Positions 25,969-34,427 of a DNA stretch of 64,000 nucleotides are shown here, in pieces. Every line of letters begins with the position of its first letter. Positions within the stretch are counted from its first letter, which is position 1. Location: positions 62,001 through 126,000 of the forward strand of contig JAJBAV010000001.1 in the NCBI GenBank assembly GCA_020532085.1. The letters run 5' to 3'. The translations under genes were made by a program, and so were the position numbers. This stretch comes from Candidatus Cloacimonadota bacterium (GTDB lineage Bacteria > Cloacimonadota > Cloacimonadia > Cloacimonadales > Cloacimonadaceae). The notes under the pieces are model-generated. The model was not told the origin of the DNA. It ran no database searches and saw nothing but the letters and a program-made list of their open reading frames with translations.

Positions 25969-26050
25969 CCGGTGGCTGAAGCCACCCGGACATCGTCTGT
26001 TTTGCTGTGCCGCTTTCTGGCACGGTGGCTGAAGCCACCGCCTTCCGTCT
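25969..26050. repeat. REP pair upstream region, unit 1
   Basis: Two imperfect hairpins, CCGGTGGCTGAAGCCACCCGG and ACGGTGGCTGAAGCCACCG, are joined by a ~35-bp spacer and end in CCTTCCGTCT. This is the same unit that flanks the transposase gene at 26488-26570 and 27072-27570. The stretch 26051-26487 after it has no gene. Decayed relatives of the GAGGGCGACAGA dispersed repeat lie near 26158-26210. Confidence 0.8.
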
Positions 26051-26487
26051 GGTTCTTTGCCTTTTGTGGATACATTGGCTGCGTACCTCGTATTGTCTGA
26101 TCAGTAAGGCTCTCATTCAAACCGAGTTGGTAGAAGTGATCAACCCGCCAGCAGCTTGGAGGGCGACAGATCATAGCACAAATCATAGCTAGGGAGCGGA
26201 GCCCCCCGTAACGAAACAAGGGACAATTAATGGAATTTTCTCCACCCCTCCCCGGAAACGTGGCACGCTTCCGGGGTGGGGTGGATTGAGCTGCAGTCTT
26301 TCGTCTGGTTTTCGCGCCAAATATGGGTAAATTGGCTGAGTCATCGCCAAACATTTGCGTTGTGGCTCTGGATGAGGATCCGAGGGTTAAAATTGACCGC
26401 AGATAGTCTTTTCCCCTGCCTGGATGGGGTTTGTTGCCAACTTGTTGACATCATTGGCGTCAGTGTGAAATCTTGAATCTCAATAAA

Positions 26488-26570
26488 GACGGAAGGCGGT
26501 GGCTTCAGCCACCGTAAACAGACAAGGCGATCCGAAAAAGACGATGTCCGGAGCTTTCAAGCTCCGGCAA
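26488..26570. repeat. REP pair, inverted orientation, next to transposase gene
   Basis: GACGGAAGGCGGTGGCTTCAGCCACCG at the left is the reverse complement of the REP ends right of the transposase gene. GACGATGTCCGGAGCTTTCAAGCTCCGG is a sequence-variant of the partner hairpin with stem compensation. It abuts the transposase stop codon. Confidence 0.8.
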
Positions 26571-26571
26571 T

Positions 26572-27048
26572 TCACTCTGCCGAATCTGGATATTTAGCCC
26601 AGGTCTCCGGCCGCAAATAAGACCCGGACTTGTCTTCAAAGCGTTTCATCTCATCTTCGAAGCTGGTCTCGCGGTGATGCTCCTCCTGGTTGAAAATATA
26701 GTTCTTGGTTTGCTCCAGTTGAGATCCACTCACGGTGTAGATCTGGTAGCCTTCCTGCCAGTTCAGTTTATGTATGTGGTTTTCATCCTGTTGGTTAAAC
26801 CAGTGGGCGCTGCCGCCCTTGATCGCCTGCACGGATTGGGACAGGGAAATGTGTCGCGGCAAAAATGCCAGGATGTGCACATGGTCCCAGACGCCGTTGA
26901 TCAGCACCGGCATGCCACTGGATTTTTTGATGATGCCGCCCATATAGGCAAACAAGGCCGGTCGTTTCGCCGGATGCAGGGTCCGGGCCCGGTTCTTGGT
27001 GGAAAAGATGAGATGATAGAGCAGGAAGCTGCTGGTTGAGCCGGACAT
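26572..27048 (-). CDS. REP-associated tyrosine transposase (RAYT, Y1/IS200-like)
   Basis: 158 residues of the Y1 transposase (HUH) family. Seen: LLYHLIFSTKNRARTL near the N-terminus, GVWDHVHILAFLP with the His-x-His metal pair at 56 and 58, WQEGYQIYTVS, and QTKNYIFNQEEHHR with the nucleophilic Tyr117. I start at ATG 27048 because GGAGG lies 5 bases upstream; the frame is open four codons further to a TTG that contains this site. RAYTs nick and join single-stranded DNA and are held to spread REP palindromes. REP units in opposite orientation flank the gene on both sides. Confidence 0.92.
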   Translation of the reverse strand: MSGSTSSFLLYHLIFSTKNRARTLHPAKRPALFAYMGGIIKKSSGMPVLINGVWDHVHILAFLPRHISLSQSVQAIKGGSAHWFNQQDENHIHKLNWQEGYQIYTVSGSQLEQTKNYIFNQEEHHRETSFEDEMKRFEDKSGSYLRPETWAKYPDSAE

Positions 27049-27071
27049 TATATCCTCCAATCGTTTTGGTG

Positions 27072-27570
27072 CCGGTGGCTAAAGCCAACCGGACATCGTC
27101 TATTTTGTTGTGCCGCTTTCTGGTACGGTGGCTGAAGCCACCGCCTTCCGTCTTGTTTTGGCGACGATCTGGCTGTGAGGTTGTAGCAACATCCATCAAG
27201 CCAATGCCGGTGGCTGAAGCCAACCGGAAATCGTCTATTTTGTTGTGCCGCTTTCTGGTACGGTGGCTGAAGCCACCGCCTTCCGTCTTGTTTTGGCGAC
27301 GATCTGGCTGTGAGGTTGTAGCAACATCCATCAAGCCAATGCCGGTGGCTGAAGCCAACCGGAAATCGTCTATTTTGTTGTGCCGCTTTCTGGTACGGTG
27401 GCTGAAGCCACCGCCTTCCGTCTTGGTTTGGCGACGATCAGCCGTGTTGCTGTAGCATCAGCCATCAGTATTTGTTTTCATTGGTGGCCACAGCCAACCG
27501 GACATCGTCTTGTTTGGCCGCCGTTTTATTGTGCGGTGGCTGAAGCCACCGCCTTCCGTCTTAATCAAGG
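27072..27570. repeat. Tandem array of 135-bp REP-containing units (3.7 copies)
   Basis: Units start at 27072, 27207, 27342 and ~27481 (spacing 135, 135 and 139). Each contains a CCGGTGGCT(G/A)AAGCCAACCGG hairpin, TGTGCCGCTTTCTGG, then CGGTGGCTGAAGCCACCG and CCTTCCGTCTT. Between copies lies GGTTGTAGCAACATCCATCA. The last copy is diverged. No gene is seen between 27049 and 27639. Confidence 0.9.
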
Positions 27571-27639
27571 TTTTGTATCAAGTATAACCGCTATACAGCA
27601 TACACCCAAGGTTTGACTGTAATATATCCAATACTGCCA

Positions 27640-30117
27640 TCACCGCAGCAGCGCGATCTTGCCCGTCCTCCGGTTGCCTTTGTCGTCGTTCACCACCACG
27701 AAATAGATGCCATTGGCGCAGGCTTTGCCTGCGGCGTTGGCGCCGTTCCACTCGAAGCGGGCGAACTCGTTTTCCTCCAGAACGCGCACCAGGGTGCCGG
27801 CGGAATCGTAGATCCGGCATCGGTTGAGGCCCCGGGGCAGGGTTTCCGTGGGATGGTTGCGGATGATCACAGAACCGCGCTCGGCGGGACGGAAGGGATT
27901 GGGGTAGATCACCAGGTTTTCCAGCGCGGCCTCCGGTTTTTCCGCGATGCCGATCTTGAGGGTGTTCAGGCCCTCCGGAGTGCCGATCAGCAGAGTGCCT
28001 TCCACGGGCTGGTAACCCAGGGCGGTGATATAGTTCGAAAGCAGGGGCGAGTTTTCCTGATAGTAGTTCGTAAAGCGTTCGGTATCAGGATCATACATGC
28101 TGATGCCGTGCTCCAGGCTGCCGATCCAGACGCGGTTGAAGGGATCGAGATAGATGGCGGTGGGCGTGGTGCGCACCGAGCCGTAGAGCCGCTCTTCGTC
28201 AACGTAGTAGAGGATGTCATTCTCCCAAACGCGGGTGACTTTGTTGAATTTGAAGCGCTTGATCGAGGTATCCCACTTGTACCAGTCGGCCTCATCCCAC
28301 ATGAAGAGCCCGGTGCTGGCGGCGATCCAGTGCTGGATGCCCTCGTAGGCGCTGTTCAGGCTCACGACGCCGTAAACCTCGCAGTTGCTTAGTTCCGGTG
28401 GATCGGGAATGATCCAGTGGGGGCCGTCGGTTTCAGGAATGGAATCATGGTTCCAGATCACCAGGCCGCGGTCGTTGTAGGTGCCGATAAAGTATTGGCT
28501 GCCATTGTGATAGCAGTAGATCGAGCGCTGGTAAACGCTGTTCGGGATGGTAAATTCGGCGATGAGGTTGTCATCAGGGTCCAGCACGCTGAAGCCGTCG
28601 TTCAGACAGGCCACGAACATGTTGCCGTGCCGGTCCTGGGTGATGCTCAGGTCCGTGTTGCCCAGCAGCTGCGCCGAACCGGTGATCGCGGGTCCGTATC
28701 GGCCCAGCTCCGCATCCCAGAGATGGATGCCCTCGCGGTCCAGATATTTCCAGCTGGGGATGGCTTCGTCGAAGATGGTGACTCCGAATTTCCAGCCCTC
28801 GGGGCTGTTGTCGTTCACGTCGTAGGTGCCGAACCATTTACGGTCGTGGCTGTCAACCGCCACGCAGTAGATGTTGTCCGTGTGGATGGGACTGTTGGCA
28901 ATGGTGAATGTTTGCCAGACGCCATCCAAGTATTTGCTGGCGCCCAAGGTGCTCTTGCGCAGGGGCAAAGCGCTGAGCGCGCCGCTGCCGAACCAGACGG
29001 CGTGGGCGGCGTCGGTGGCTATGCCGGAGATCTTGGGAAAGCCGATGGAATTGGGCAGGTCATGTTGCCAGTTAAAATCGCTGGTGGTGGTGCCTTCCCA
29101 CTGTGAAAAAATGCCGTCGCCCCAACTGCAGAGATAGATCATCTCGTCATGGGTGACAATTTTACCGATGCTTTTGGCGCCGAGGTTGGCTTCGGTCTCA
29201 GACCAGTGGCGGACATTGCCGGCGCTGTCGATCCGGGTGAGCAGGGTGTCGGCGTTGCGGGAATAGCTGAGGAAATCCTCGTTCCAGTTGCCGTAGGCCA
29301 CCCACAACGCGCCCAGGCCGTCCAAAGCGGCGCTGGATATCGTTTCCAGAAGCAATCCATCCGCCTGCCTGTAGGTTTTCCAAGTGCCGGTCCAGGGATC
29401 GTCGGAACGGGTGTAAACCGCCAGCGGGCCTGCCACCGTGAGGTGGCCCGGGCGCACGGCCAGTTTGTATTGGCTGCCGCTGCCGCCGGGAAAATCGCCA
29501 AAACTGTGCCAGGCGGAATCCACATCCAGGGAGTCCAGATGGACAAAATTGACGCCTCCGGCACTGCTGAGATACAGATAGTTGGTGGAGGCCAGTTCCA
29601 TGGCGTCGATGGCATCGGCCAGCAGGCCGGGGGTGGTTTGAGTGGTGTATTTGTGCAGCAAAAGGGGGAAATTGATCCCCTCCAGATAGTAGTAGGAGGC
29701 CAGGCCCGCCTTGGTCGCCACCAGGATGTTGGCGCCTTGTTCCACGATCTTGACCACGTTGTTGGAAAGCAGGCCCAGAGAGGCATTCAACTGTTGAACA
29801 CCCTGTGGCGTGACGATCGTGATGCCGTTGGCGGCGGTTCCCACCCAGAGGCTCTGGTTCAGGGCGATGTATGCCAGGGTGCGCACGTCGTTTGAGGCCA
29901 GGCCTTCCGCGGTGGTTAGGATCTCCTGCCCCGCGGGAACTTCTCCGTTCCCGCCCCAGGAATGCACCACGCCACCCCAGGTGGAAAAATAGGTATCCCA
30001 GTCCCCCAGGGGGACAAAATCGTAAACATGGCTGAGGTTGGTGATCGTTTGCCAGCGGGTGGCGCTCAGCATCAGGCATACCGACGCGAGCAGCACTATC
30101 AATAAAATCCGTTTCAT
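27640..30117 (-). CDS. Secreted beta-propeller protein with type IX-like C-terminal tail
   Basis: 825 residues: a signal peptide (MKRILLIVLLASVCLMLSA), then many ~40-residue blades of the ligand-binding propeller type seen in two-component regulators, for example TTAEGLASNDVRTLAYIALNQSLWVGT and PTAIYLDPFNRVWIGSLEHG. The tail starts at VIYPNPFRPAE, with RIYDSAGTLVRVL, FEWNGANAAGK and GIYFVVV, matching the PNPF...WDGRD..G..V..GVYFY sorting-domain pattern. No kinase or output domain follows. It is the last gene of the minus-strand operon with the WecA-like gene (4-bp overlap). Surface attachment is inferred from the tail. Confidence 0.82.
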   Translation of the reverse strand: MKRILLIVLLASVCLMLSATRWQTITNLSHVYDFVPLGDWDTYFSTWGGVVHSWGGNGEVPAGQEILTTAEGLASNDVRTLAYIALNQSLWVGTAANGITIVTPQGVQQLNASLGLLSNNVVKIVEQGANILVATKAGLASYYYLEGINFPLLLHKYTTQTTPGLLADAIDAMELASTNYLYLSSAGGVNFVHLDSLDVDSAWHSFGDFPGGSGSQYKLAVRPGHLTVAGPLAVYTRSDDPWTGTWKTYRQADGLLLETISSAALDGLGALWVAYGNWNEDFLSYSRNADTLLTRIDSAGNVRHWSETEANLGAKSIGKIVTHDEMIYLCSWGDGIFSQWEGTTTSDFNWQHDLPNSIGFPKISGIATDAAHAVWFGSGALSALPLRKSTLGASKYLDGVWQTFTIANSPIHTDNIYCVAVDSHDRKWFGTYDVNDNSPEGWKFGVTIFDEAIPSWKYLDREGIHLWDAELGRYGPAITGSAQLLGNTDLSITQDRHGNMFVACLNDGFSVLDPDDNLIAEFTIPNSVYQRSIYCYHNGSQYFIGTYNDRGLVIWNHDSIPETDGPHWIIPDPPELSNCEVYGVVSLNSAYEGIQHWIAASTGLFMWDEADWYKWDTSIKRFKFNKVTRVWENDILYYVDEERLYGSVRTTPTAIYLDPFNRVWIGSLEHGISMYDPDTERFTNYYQENSPLLSNYITALGYQPVEGTLLIGTPEGLNTLKIGIAEKPEAALENLVIYPNPFRPAERGSVIIRNHPTETLPRGLNRCRIYDSAGTLVRVLEENEFARFEWNGANAAGKACANGIYFVVVNDDKGNRRTGKIALLR

Positions 30118-31163
30118 TTTTTTCTCCCTTGCCGCATGAGGACGTAGGCCAAGACCACACCCAGCACCAACAGACCGAGCAGTACCGAGAAGAGGATGCG
30201 CTTGGTGGAAAAGGAAAAGCCGATGGCGATGAGGCCAAAGAGCAGGGTTACAACGTAGCCGGTGAGCGCAATGGCTTTTTGGGAAAGGCCCAAGCCCAGC
30301 ATGGCATGGTGCAGGTGGGCTTTGTCGGCCACGAAAATGTTGCCCAGGCGCAGGCGGCGGAAAACCGCCAGGGCTGTGTCGATGAGCGGGATTGCCAACA
30401 CGGCCAGGGGAATGATGAGCGTCATCGAGGTGATGCCTTTGTACTGCTGCGTCCCGGCAGTGGAAACAGCCGCGATCACCAGCCCGTTGAACAGCGCGCC
30501 GGTATCGCCCAGAAAGATCTTCGCGGGATGGAAATTGAAGCGCAGAAAGGCCAGATTGCCGGCCAGCAGAAAGGCTGAAAGCGCCGTCACCATGAGGTTC
30601 TGTTCCTTGATGCCCACGCTCAGCAGCACCGCGCAGACGATCACGCAGACTCCGCTGGCCAGGCCGTCGATGCCGTCGATGAGGTTGATGGCGTTCATCA
30701 CCACCAGATACCAGAGCAGGGTTACGGGGAAAGAGGCCCAGTGCAGAACGAATTCCGCGCCGAAGGGGTTGGTGAGCGAAGCCACGCGGAATCCGATGGC
30801 GTACATCACCACGCCGATCAACAGCTGCAGCAGGAATTTCAGCCCGGCGCGGGTGCCGTGGCGGTCGTCCAGAACGCCCAGGAACAATGTTATCAGCTCC
30901 ACTCCGGCCAGTTGCAGCAGCATTGTCCCCAGCAAGTCCGGCAGTAAAATCAGCCCCAGCGCTCCCTGCGCCAGCACCAGGGGCAGGGCGAAAGAGAGCC
31001 CGCCCGCCTCAGGAATGGCCTGGGTGTGGATCTTGCGTTCGCCGGGTTGGGCGAGGATGCCGAAATGCTTGGAAAACCTGATGTTCAGCGGCACCAACAG
31101 ATGCGTGAGCAGATGAACGCCCAAGCTCAGCAAGAGGATGGGCAGCGCCATATCAAGATTCAC
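30114..31163 (-). CDS. WecA/MraY-family undecaprenyl-phosphate phosphosugar transferase
   Basis: 349 residues with ten or so membrane helices. It transfers a sugar-1-phosphate from a UDP-sugar to undecaprenyl phosphate, starting a lipid-linked glycan. Seen: LGVLDDRHGTRAG (the DD metal motif), NAINLIDGIDGLASG, KIFLGDTGALFNG, and the cytoplasmic HLHHAMLGLG typical of the WecA/TagO side of the family rather than MraY. Overlaps by 4 bp with both neighbours place it in a four-gene operon with a glycosyltransferase and a deacetylase-like protein. Likely substrate UDP-GlcNAc, by family only. Confidence 0.93.
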   Translation of the reverse strand: MNLDMALPILLLSLGVHLLTHLLVPLNIRFSKHFGILAQPGERKIHTQAIPEAGGLSFALPLVLAQGALGLILLPDLLGTMLLQLAGVELITLFLGVLDDRHGTRAGLKFLLQLLIGVVMYAIGFRVASLTNPFGAEFVLHWASFPVTLLWYLVVMNAINLIDGIDGLASGVCVIVCAVLLSVGIKEQNLMVTALSAFLLAGNLAFLRFNFHPAKIFLGDTGALFNGLVIAAVSTAGTQQYKGITSMTLIIPLAVLAIPLIDTALAVFRRLRLGNIFVADKAHLHHAMLGLGLSQKAIALTGYVVTLLFGLIAIGFSFSTKRILFSVLLGLLVLGVVLAYVLMRQGRKK

Positions 31164-32281
31164 GCTCCCTCCCGGTAAAGCCGCAGATAGCCGGCCACCA
31201 TCTGTTCGTAAGAGCAGATCCCGCCGATGGTTTGGGCCGCTGTTTGTCCCTTTTGGAAAGCGCCGGAGCGGTCGCGGGAAATGGCCGCGATGCGGTCGAT
31301 CAGGGCGGTTTGGTCATCCAGTGGGACCAGCCAGCCGCAGGTGGGATTCACCAGTTCCCGGATGGAAGGAATGTCCGAACCCAAAATGGGCAGGCCGGCG
31401 TGCATGGCCTCGATGATGCTGAAAGGCTGGGCCTCCCAGCGGGAATAGAGCAGGAAAACGTCGAAGAGCGGCAGCCATTTGGCGACGTCCGCGTCCCAGC
31501 CAGGCAGCAGGATCCGTTCGTTCAGACCGTGCGAGTGCACGATCCGGCAGCAAAGCTGAAGATATTCGCCATCGCCCAGCAGGATGAAGCGCAGGTTGGG
31601 TTCCCGCGCGCAAGCCTGGCAAGCGGCGCCGGTGATGTTCACCACGTTCTTTTGCGCGGTGAAACGCAGGGTGGAACCGATCACGAAATCCTGTTTGGCG
31701 GGGTCTGGCTTCCGCGCGGCGGCGATCCGGGCCAGTTTTTCCGCTTGGTCCGGGGGCAGGGCGTTGTTGACTGTGAGGGCCTGTTCCGGCGGCAGAAGGC
31801 CCAGCGCCAGGCATTTGGCGCGATCAGAATTGTTAACGAAGACCACCTTGTGCCCCAGCGCGTTGCCCGCTTTCTCCAGGTGCCGGAACAGCTGCTGCCG
31901 CAGGCGTGCTTGGCCCTCCTGAAAAGCGGTGCCGTGCTCGGTGTGCAAGATCAGCGGCACCCGGCAGAGCCTGGCGGCCAAACGACCCAGCAGACCGGGT
32001 TTGGAGGAATTGGTGTGCACGATGTCGAAGCGGTGGCGGCGCAGCAGAAGCAGCAGCTCGGCCAGTGCCGCGGCGTCCAGAGGCGAGATGGGATGCCGCA
32101 GGAAACGCAGCGGAATGTGTTTGTAGCCCCTTTGGCGCACCGCCTCGACCAAATCCCCGCCGGGGGCGCTGGCCACGTAGATGTCAAATTCGTCGCGGGG
32201 CAGGCCGTCCAGCAGGTGCAGGCTGAAATTCTGCACGCCGGAAAGCAGCGGCAGCAATTGCAGATGGAGCAGTTTGGTCAC
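31160..32281 (-). CDS. Family 4 glycosyltransferase
   Basis: 373 residues with a GT-B fold. The N-terminal domain begins LLHLQLLPLLSGVQNFSLHLL and includes FDIVHTNSSKPG and LILHTEHGTAFQ. The C-terminal donor domain shows GSTLRFTAQKN, FILLGDGEY, and the E-x7-E-like SRWEAQPFSIIEAMHAGLPI. It likely adds the next sugar to the lipid-linked product of the WecA-like enzyme encoded by the following gene; donor unknown. 4-bp overlap with both neighbours. Confidence 0.9.
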   Translation of the reverse strand: MTKLLHLQLLPLLSGVQNFSLHLLDGLPRDEFDIYVASAPGGDLVEAVRQRGYKHIPLRFLRHPISPLDAAALAELLLLLRRHRFDIVHTNSSKPGLLGRLAARLCRVPLILHTEHGTAFQEGQARLRQQLFRHLEKAGNALGHKVVFVNNSDRAKCLALGLLPPEQALTVNNALPPDQAEKLARIAAARKPDPAKQDFVIGSTLRFTAQKNVVNITGAACQACAREPNLRFILLGDGEYLQLCCRIVHSHGLNERILLPGWDADVAKWLPLFDVFLLYSRWEAQPFSIIEAMHAGLPILGSDIPSIRELVNPTCGWLVPLDDQTALIDRIAAISRDRSGAFQKGQTAAQTIGGICSYEQMVAGYLRLYREGA

Positions 32282-33945
32282 GGTTCCCGATTAAGTCTGA
32301 TCACCGCGATCGCCTCCGCGGGCACTCCGGTGAAGTGGACCATGTTTCCTTCCACCCGGGCCGGCAGGCCGTCCACTTCGCGGATCTTGTCCTCGTTGAG
32401 CACCTGCAGGGCGAAATGTTCCATTTCATCAGGAAAATAGATGCTGATCTCGTAATCGCTCTCTTCGATCGTCACGCGGTTGCGCCTGTCCCACCAGGTG
32501 GTGAGTTCAGCCGGCGTGGGCACCCAGACGCGGCCGGCCTTCAGCAGGGCCAGCGCGTAGGCGTACAGCTTTTTCACATAGGGGATGTCGGCATAGGAGG
32601 CGAGGTTGAGGTCGATCCCGAAGATGCCGCGGGTGCGGAGGGCAGCCTGGAAAAACTTCTTGAGCAGGTGTTTGGCCGGCTCGAGCTGCAGGGTTTTATA
32701 GCGGCCCACGCGCAGATGGGCGTCGTGATAGACGGTGGGAAGCTCCCACCAGCTGGCTTTGAGGCCTCCGATCCAGGGCTGGTAGGGAACGCTGACCCCG
32801 CTCACGAAGCCGGGAGTGTCCCTGCGGGCGGTGCTTTGGCTGTGGGAGGGGCCCAGTTTGTTGTGCAGGTCGCGCAGGGCATCGCTGGAGCGGTAATGCA
32901 GCTGGCGGATGCCGATCTGGTCTTTGCGCAGTTGGTGCAGCATGATCTGCTTGCGGGAGACGAACTCGTCGCGGGTGGGCTTGTCCGGCGCGAGCAGCAG
33001 CCCCACGTCGTGCCCGGCGCGGGTGAGCTGCTGGATCTCTTCCTGGAGGTCGGCGTCATCCAGATTGTAGTTGATGTATTCGTTCTTTTCCGGGGCGATG
33101 TAGAAAACGCTGCGGAATCCGGAATCTTCCTCCAGCTGGCGGTATTCCCCGAAATTCCAGTAGAGTTCCACATTGGTGAAGAGAAAGCGGAATTTGCTGC
33201 CGATGCTGTGCAAAAGCTGGCGCCAACTGAAGGATAAGAGCATCGCGAGGTCGCTGCCCACGGAGAGGAACAGCTCTGAATAGTTCCATTTCTGCAGGTT
33301 GTCCACGCTGTGCGAGAGCAGGGCCGCGCCTTCCTGGGCCTGCGGCCAGTACTGCTTTTGAACGATGTGGATGCCCTTGGCGCGGGTGTGCTCTTTGATC
33401 ATGCTGTCGATCAGCCAGAGCAGGTTGTCCACATAGGGCGTGTCGCGGTGGGAATTGAGCTGGCTGGCCTCGTCCGGATGGCAGCCGTCGGCGTCGCGGG
33501 TGGGATCGATCTGCGCTTCCAGGCCGGCCAGATGGAAAAAGACGTTGCCCACGAGGTCGAAATTGATCTTGCCGGCGTGGACTTCGCTTTCGGAATAGTT
33601 TTCGGCGGGATAGGAAAAACTGCGGGCGCTGATCACCGGCGTCTGCGAGAGCAGCTTGATGGTTTTCAGGCCACGGCGCAGCTTGTCCGGATTCATGCTC
33701 TTGGGGTCGAAGAGGTCCGGCTCGCTCTGGATGAAAATGGTGATGAAATGGCGCGCGATCCCCTTCAGCTCTTCCACCGTGGGATCGGTGTAGCCGTAGA
33801 TGAAGAGGATGTCGTTGTCCTTCAGCTGGCCGGTGTCCGAAATGAAGCAGAAACCGTAGCCCAGGGTCTGAAAGATGAAGCTGAAGGCGTACTTTATCTC
33901 GTGCTGATACCTCGCCAGCTTGTAGTCGATGAAGATCGAGATCAT
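32278..33945 (-). CDS. Polysaccharide-deacetylase-like protein, large divergent form
   Basis: 555 residues. The centre and C-terminal half fit the NodB fold as found in long bacterial proteins with an extra N-terminal domain (DUF7033-like): SVGSDLAMLLSFSWRQLL, DLQEEIQQLTRAGHDVGLLLAP, then RDEFVSRKQIMLHQL and GIRQLHYRSSDALRDLHNKL, VYHDAHLRVG, and GIFGIDLNLASY. The expected H-x-S-x-x-H is replaced here by GHDVGLLL, so the metal site is incomplete and catalysis is uncertain. The N-terminus (FIDYKLARYQHEIKYAFSFIF) has no signal peptide. First gene of its operon, with a promoter-like sequence just upstream. Confidence 0.68.
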   Translation of the reverse strand: MISIFIDYKLARYQHEIKYAFSFIFQTLGYGFCFISDTGQLKDNDILFIYGYTDPTVEELKGIARHFITIFIQSEPDLFDPKSMNPDKLRRGLKTIKLLSQTPVISARSFSYPAENYSESEVHAGKINFDLVGNVFFHLAGLEAQIDPTRDADGCHPDEASQLNSHRDTPYVDNLLWLIDSMIKEHTRAKGIHIVQKQYWPQAQEGAALLSHSVDNLQKWNYSELFLSVGSDLAMLLSFSWRQLLHSIGSKFRFLFTNVELYWNFGEYRQLEEDSGFRSVFYIAPEKNEYINYNLDDADLQEEIQQLTRAGHDVGLLLAPDKPTRDEFVSRKQIMLHQLRKDQIGIRQLHYRSSDALRDLHNKLGPSHSQSTARRDTPGFVSGVSVPYQPWIGGLKASWWELPTVYHDAHLRVGRYKTLQLEPAKHLLKKFFQAALRTRGIFGIDLNLASYADIPYVKKLYAYALALLKAGRVWVPTPAELTTWWDRRNRVTIEESDYEISIYFPDEMEHFALQVLNEDKIREVDGLPARVEGNMVHFTGVPAEAIAVIRLNREP

Positions 33946-33976
33946 GCGCAGCTTACCGCCAATTTCTTTTTAAGAC

Positions 33977-34005
33977 CATAGATTCCCCTTTTTACTATGT
34001 GTCAA
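33977..34005 (-). promoter_or_regulatory. Probable promoter of the 33945-27640 operon
   Basis: TTGACA (34000-34005 on the minus strand) is followed after 17 bases by TCTATG (33977-33982), about 32 bp before the first start codon. The spacing is ideal, the -10 weak. Confidence 0.45.
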
Positions 34006-34037
34006 GCAAAATCGTCGGTTACCACTTTTTCCGACTC

Positions 34038-34290
34038 TCTTTCAAACCGGGTGGGTAAAGCCCGGAGGGCGACAGAACTAAAGCGAGGGCGTGGAGTGAG
34101 CGTAGCGATCGGAACCCCTCGTCAGGAGAGTTGGTCACACATGTAAGCAACCCCCAAGCCCAGGCTCAATATTTTGTGAGCCTGGGCTGGGCTTGGGGGA
34201 AAAATGAACAAATTCAGTTTGTCGTGAAGCGAGGGGCTTACGCGCCCTCGCTATGGTTCTGTCGCCCTCCGGGCTGCTTCTGGTTGAGCG
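34038..34290. repeat. ~120-bp dispersed repeat copy 2 within a large imperfect inverted repeat
   Basis: 34038-34160 matches 20714-20834. Unlike copy 1 it continues into a hairpin, AAGCCCAGGCTCA...TGAGCCTGGGCTT around 34155-34195, and then an inverted, partly matching arm (CGCCCTCGCTATGGTTCTGT and CGCCCTCCGGGC, 34240-34278). So the complete element looks like a long palindrome of which copy 1 is one half. No gene between 33946 and 34427. Confidence 0.75.
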
Positions 34291-34427
34291 CCGCACCACT
34301 TGAAAGAAAGCCTCTTTTTTTATTTGTTACCCACTTGGATAGACAGAGAGCCTTTTTTCATATACTTCCGCAGTCGTGTGCGCTTTGGCCACACTCCCTG
34401 CCGCCGCTTTTGGGGTTCAGGCGATGC

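Noticed and set aside
25743-26354. 203-codon minus-strand open frame
   Set aside because: Made of palindrome and REP sequence read through (repeating YQYG and IRI-type runs); no ribosome binding site.
27072-27570. CRISPR array
   Set aside because: 135-bp units identical throughout, containing REP hairpins; no unique spacers.
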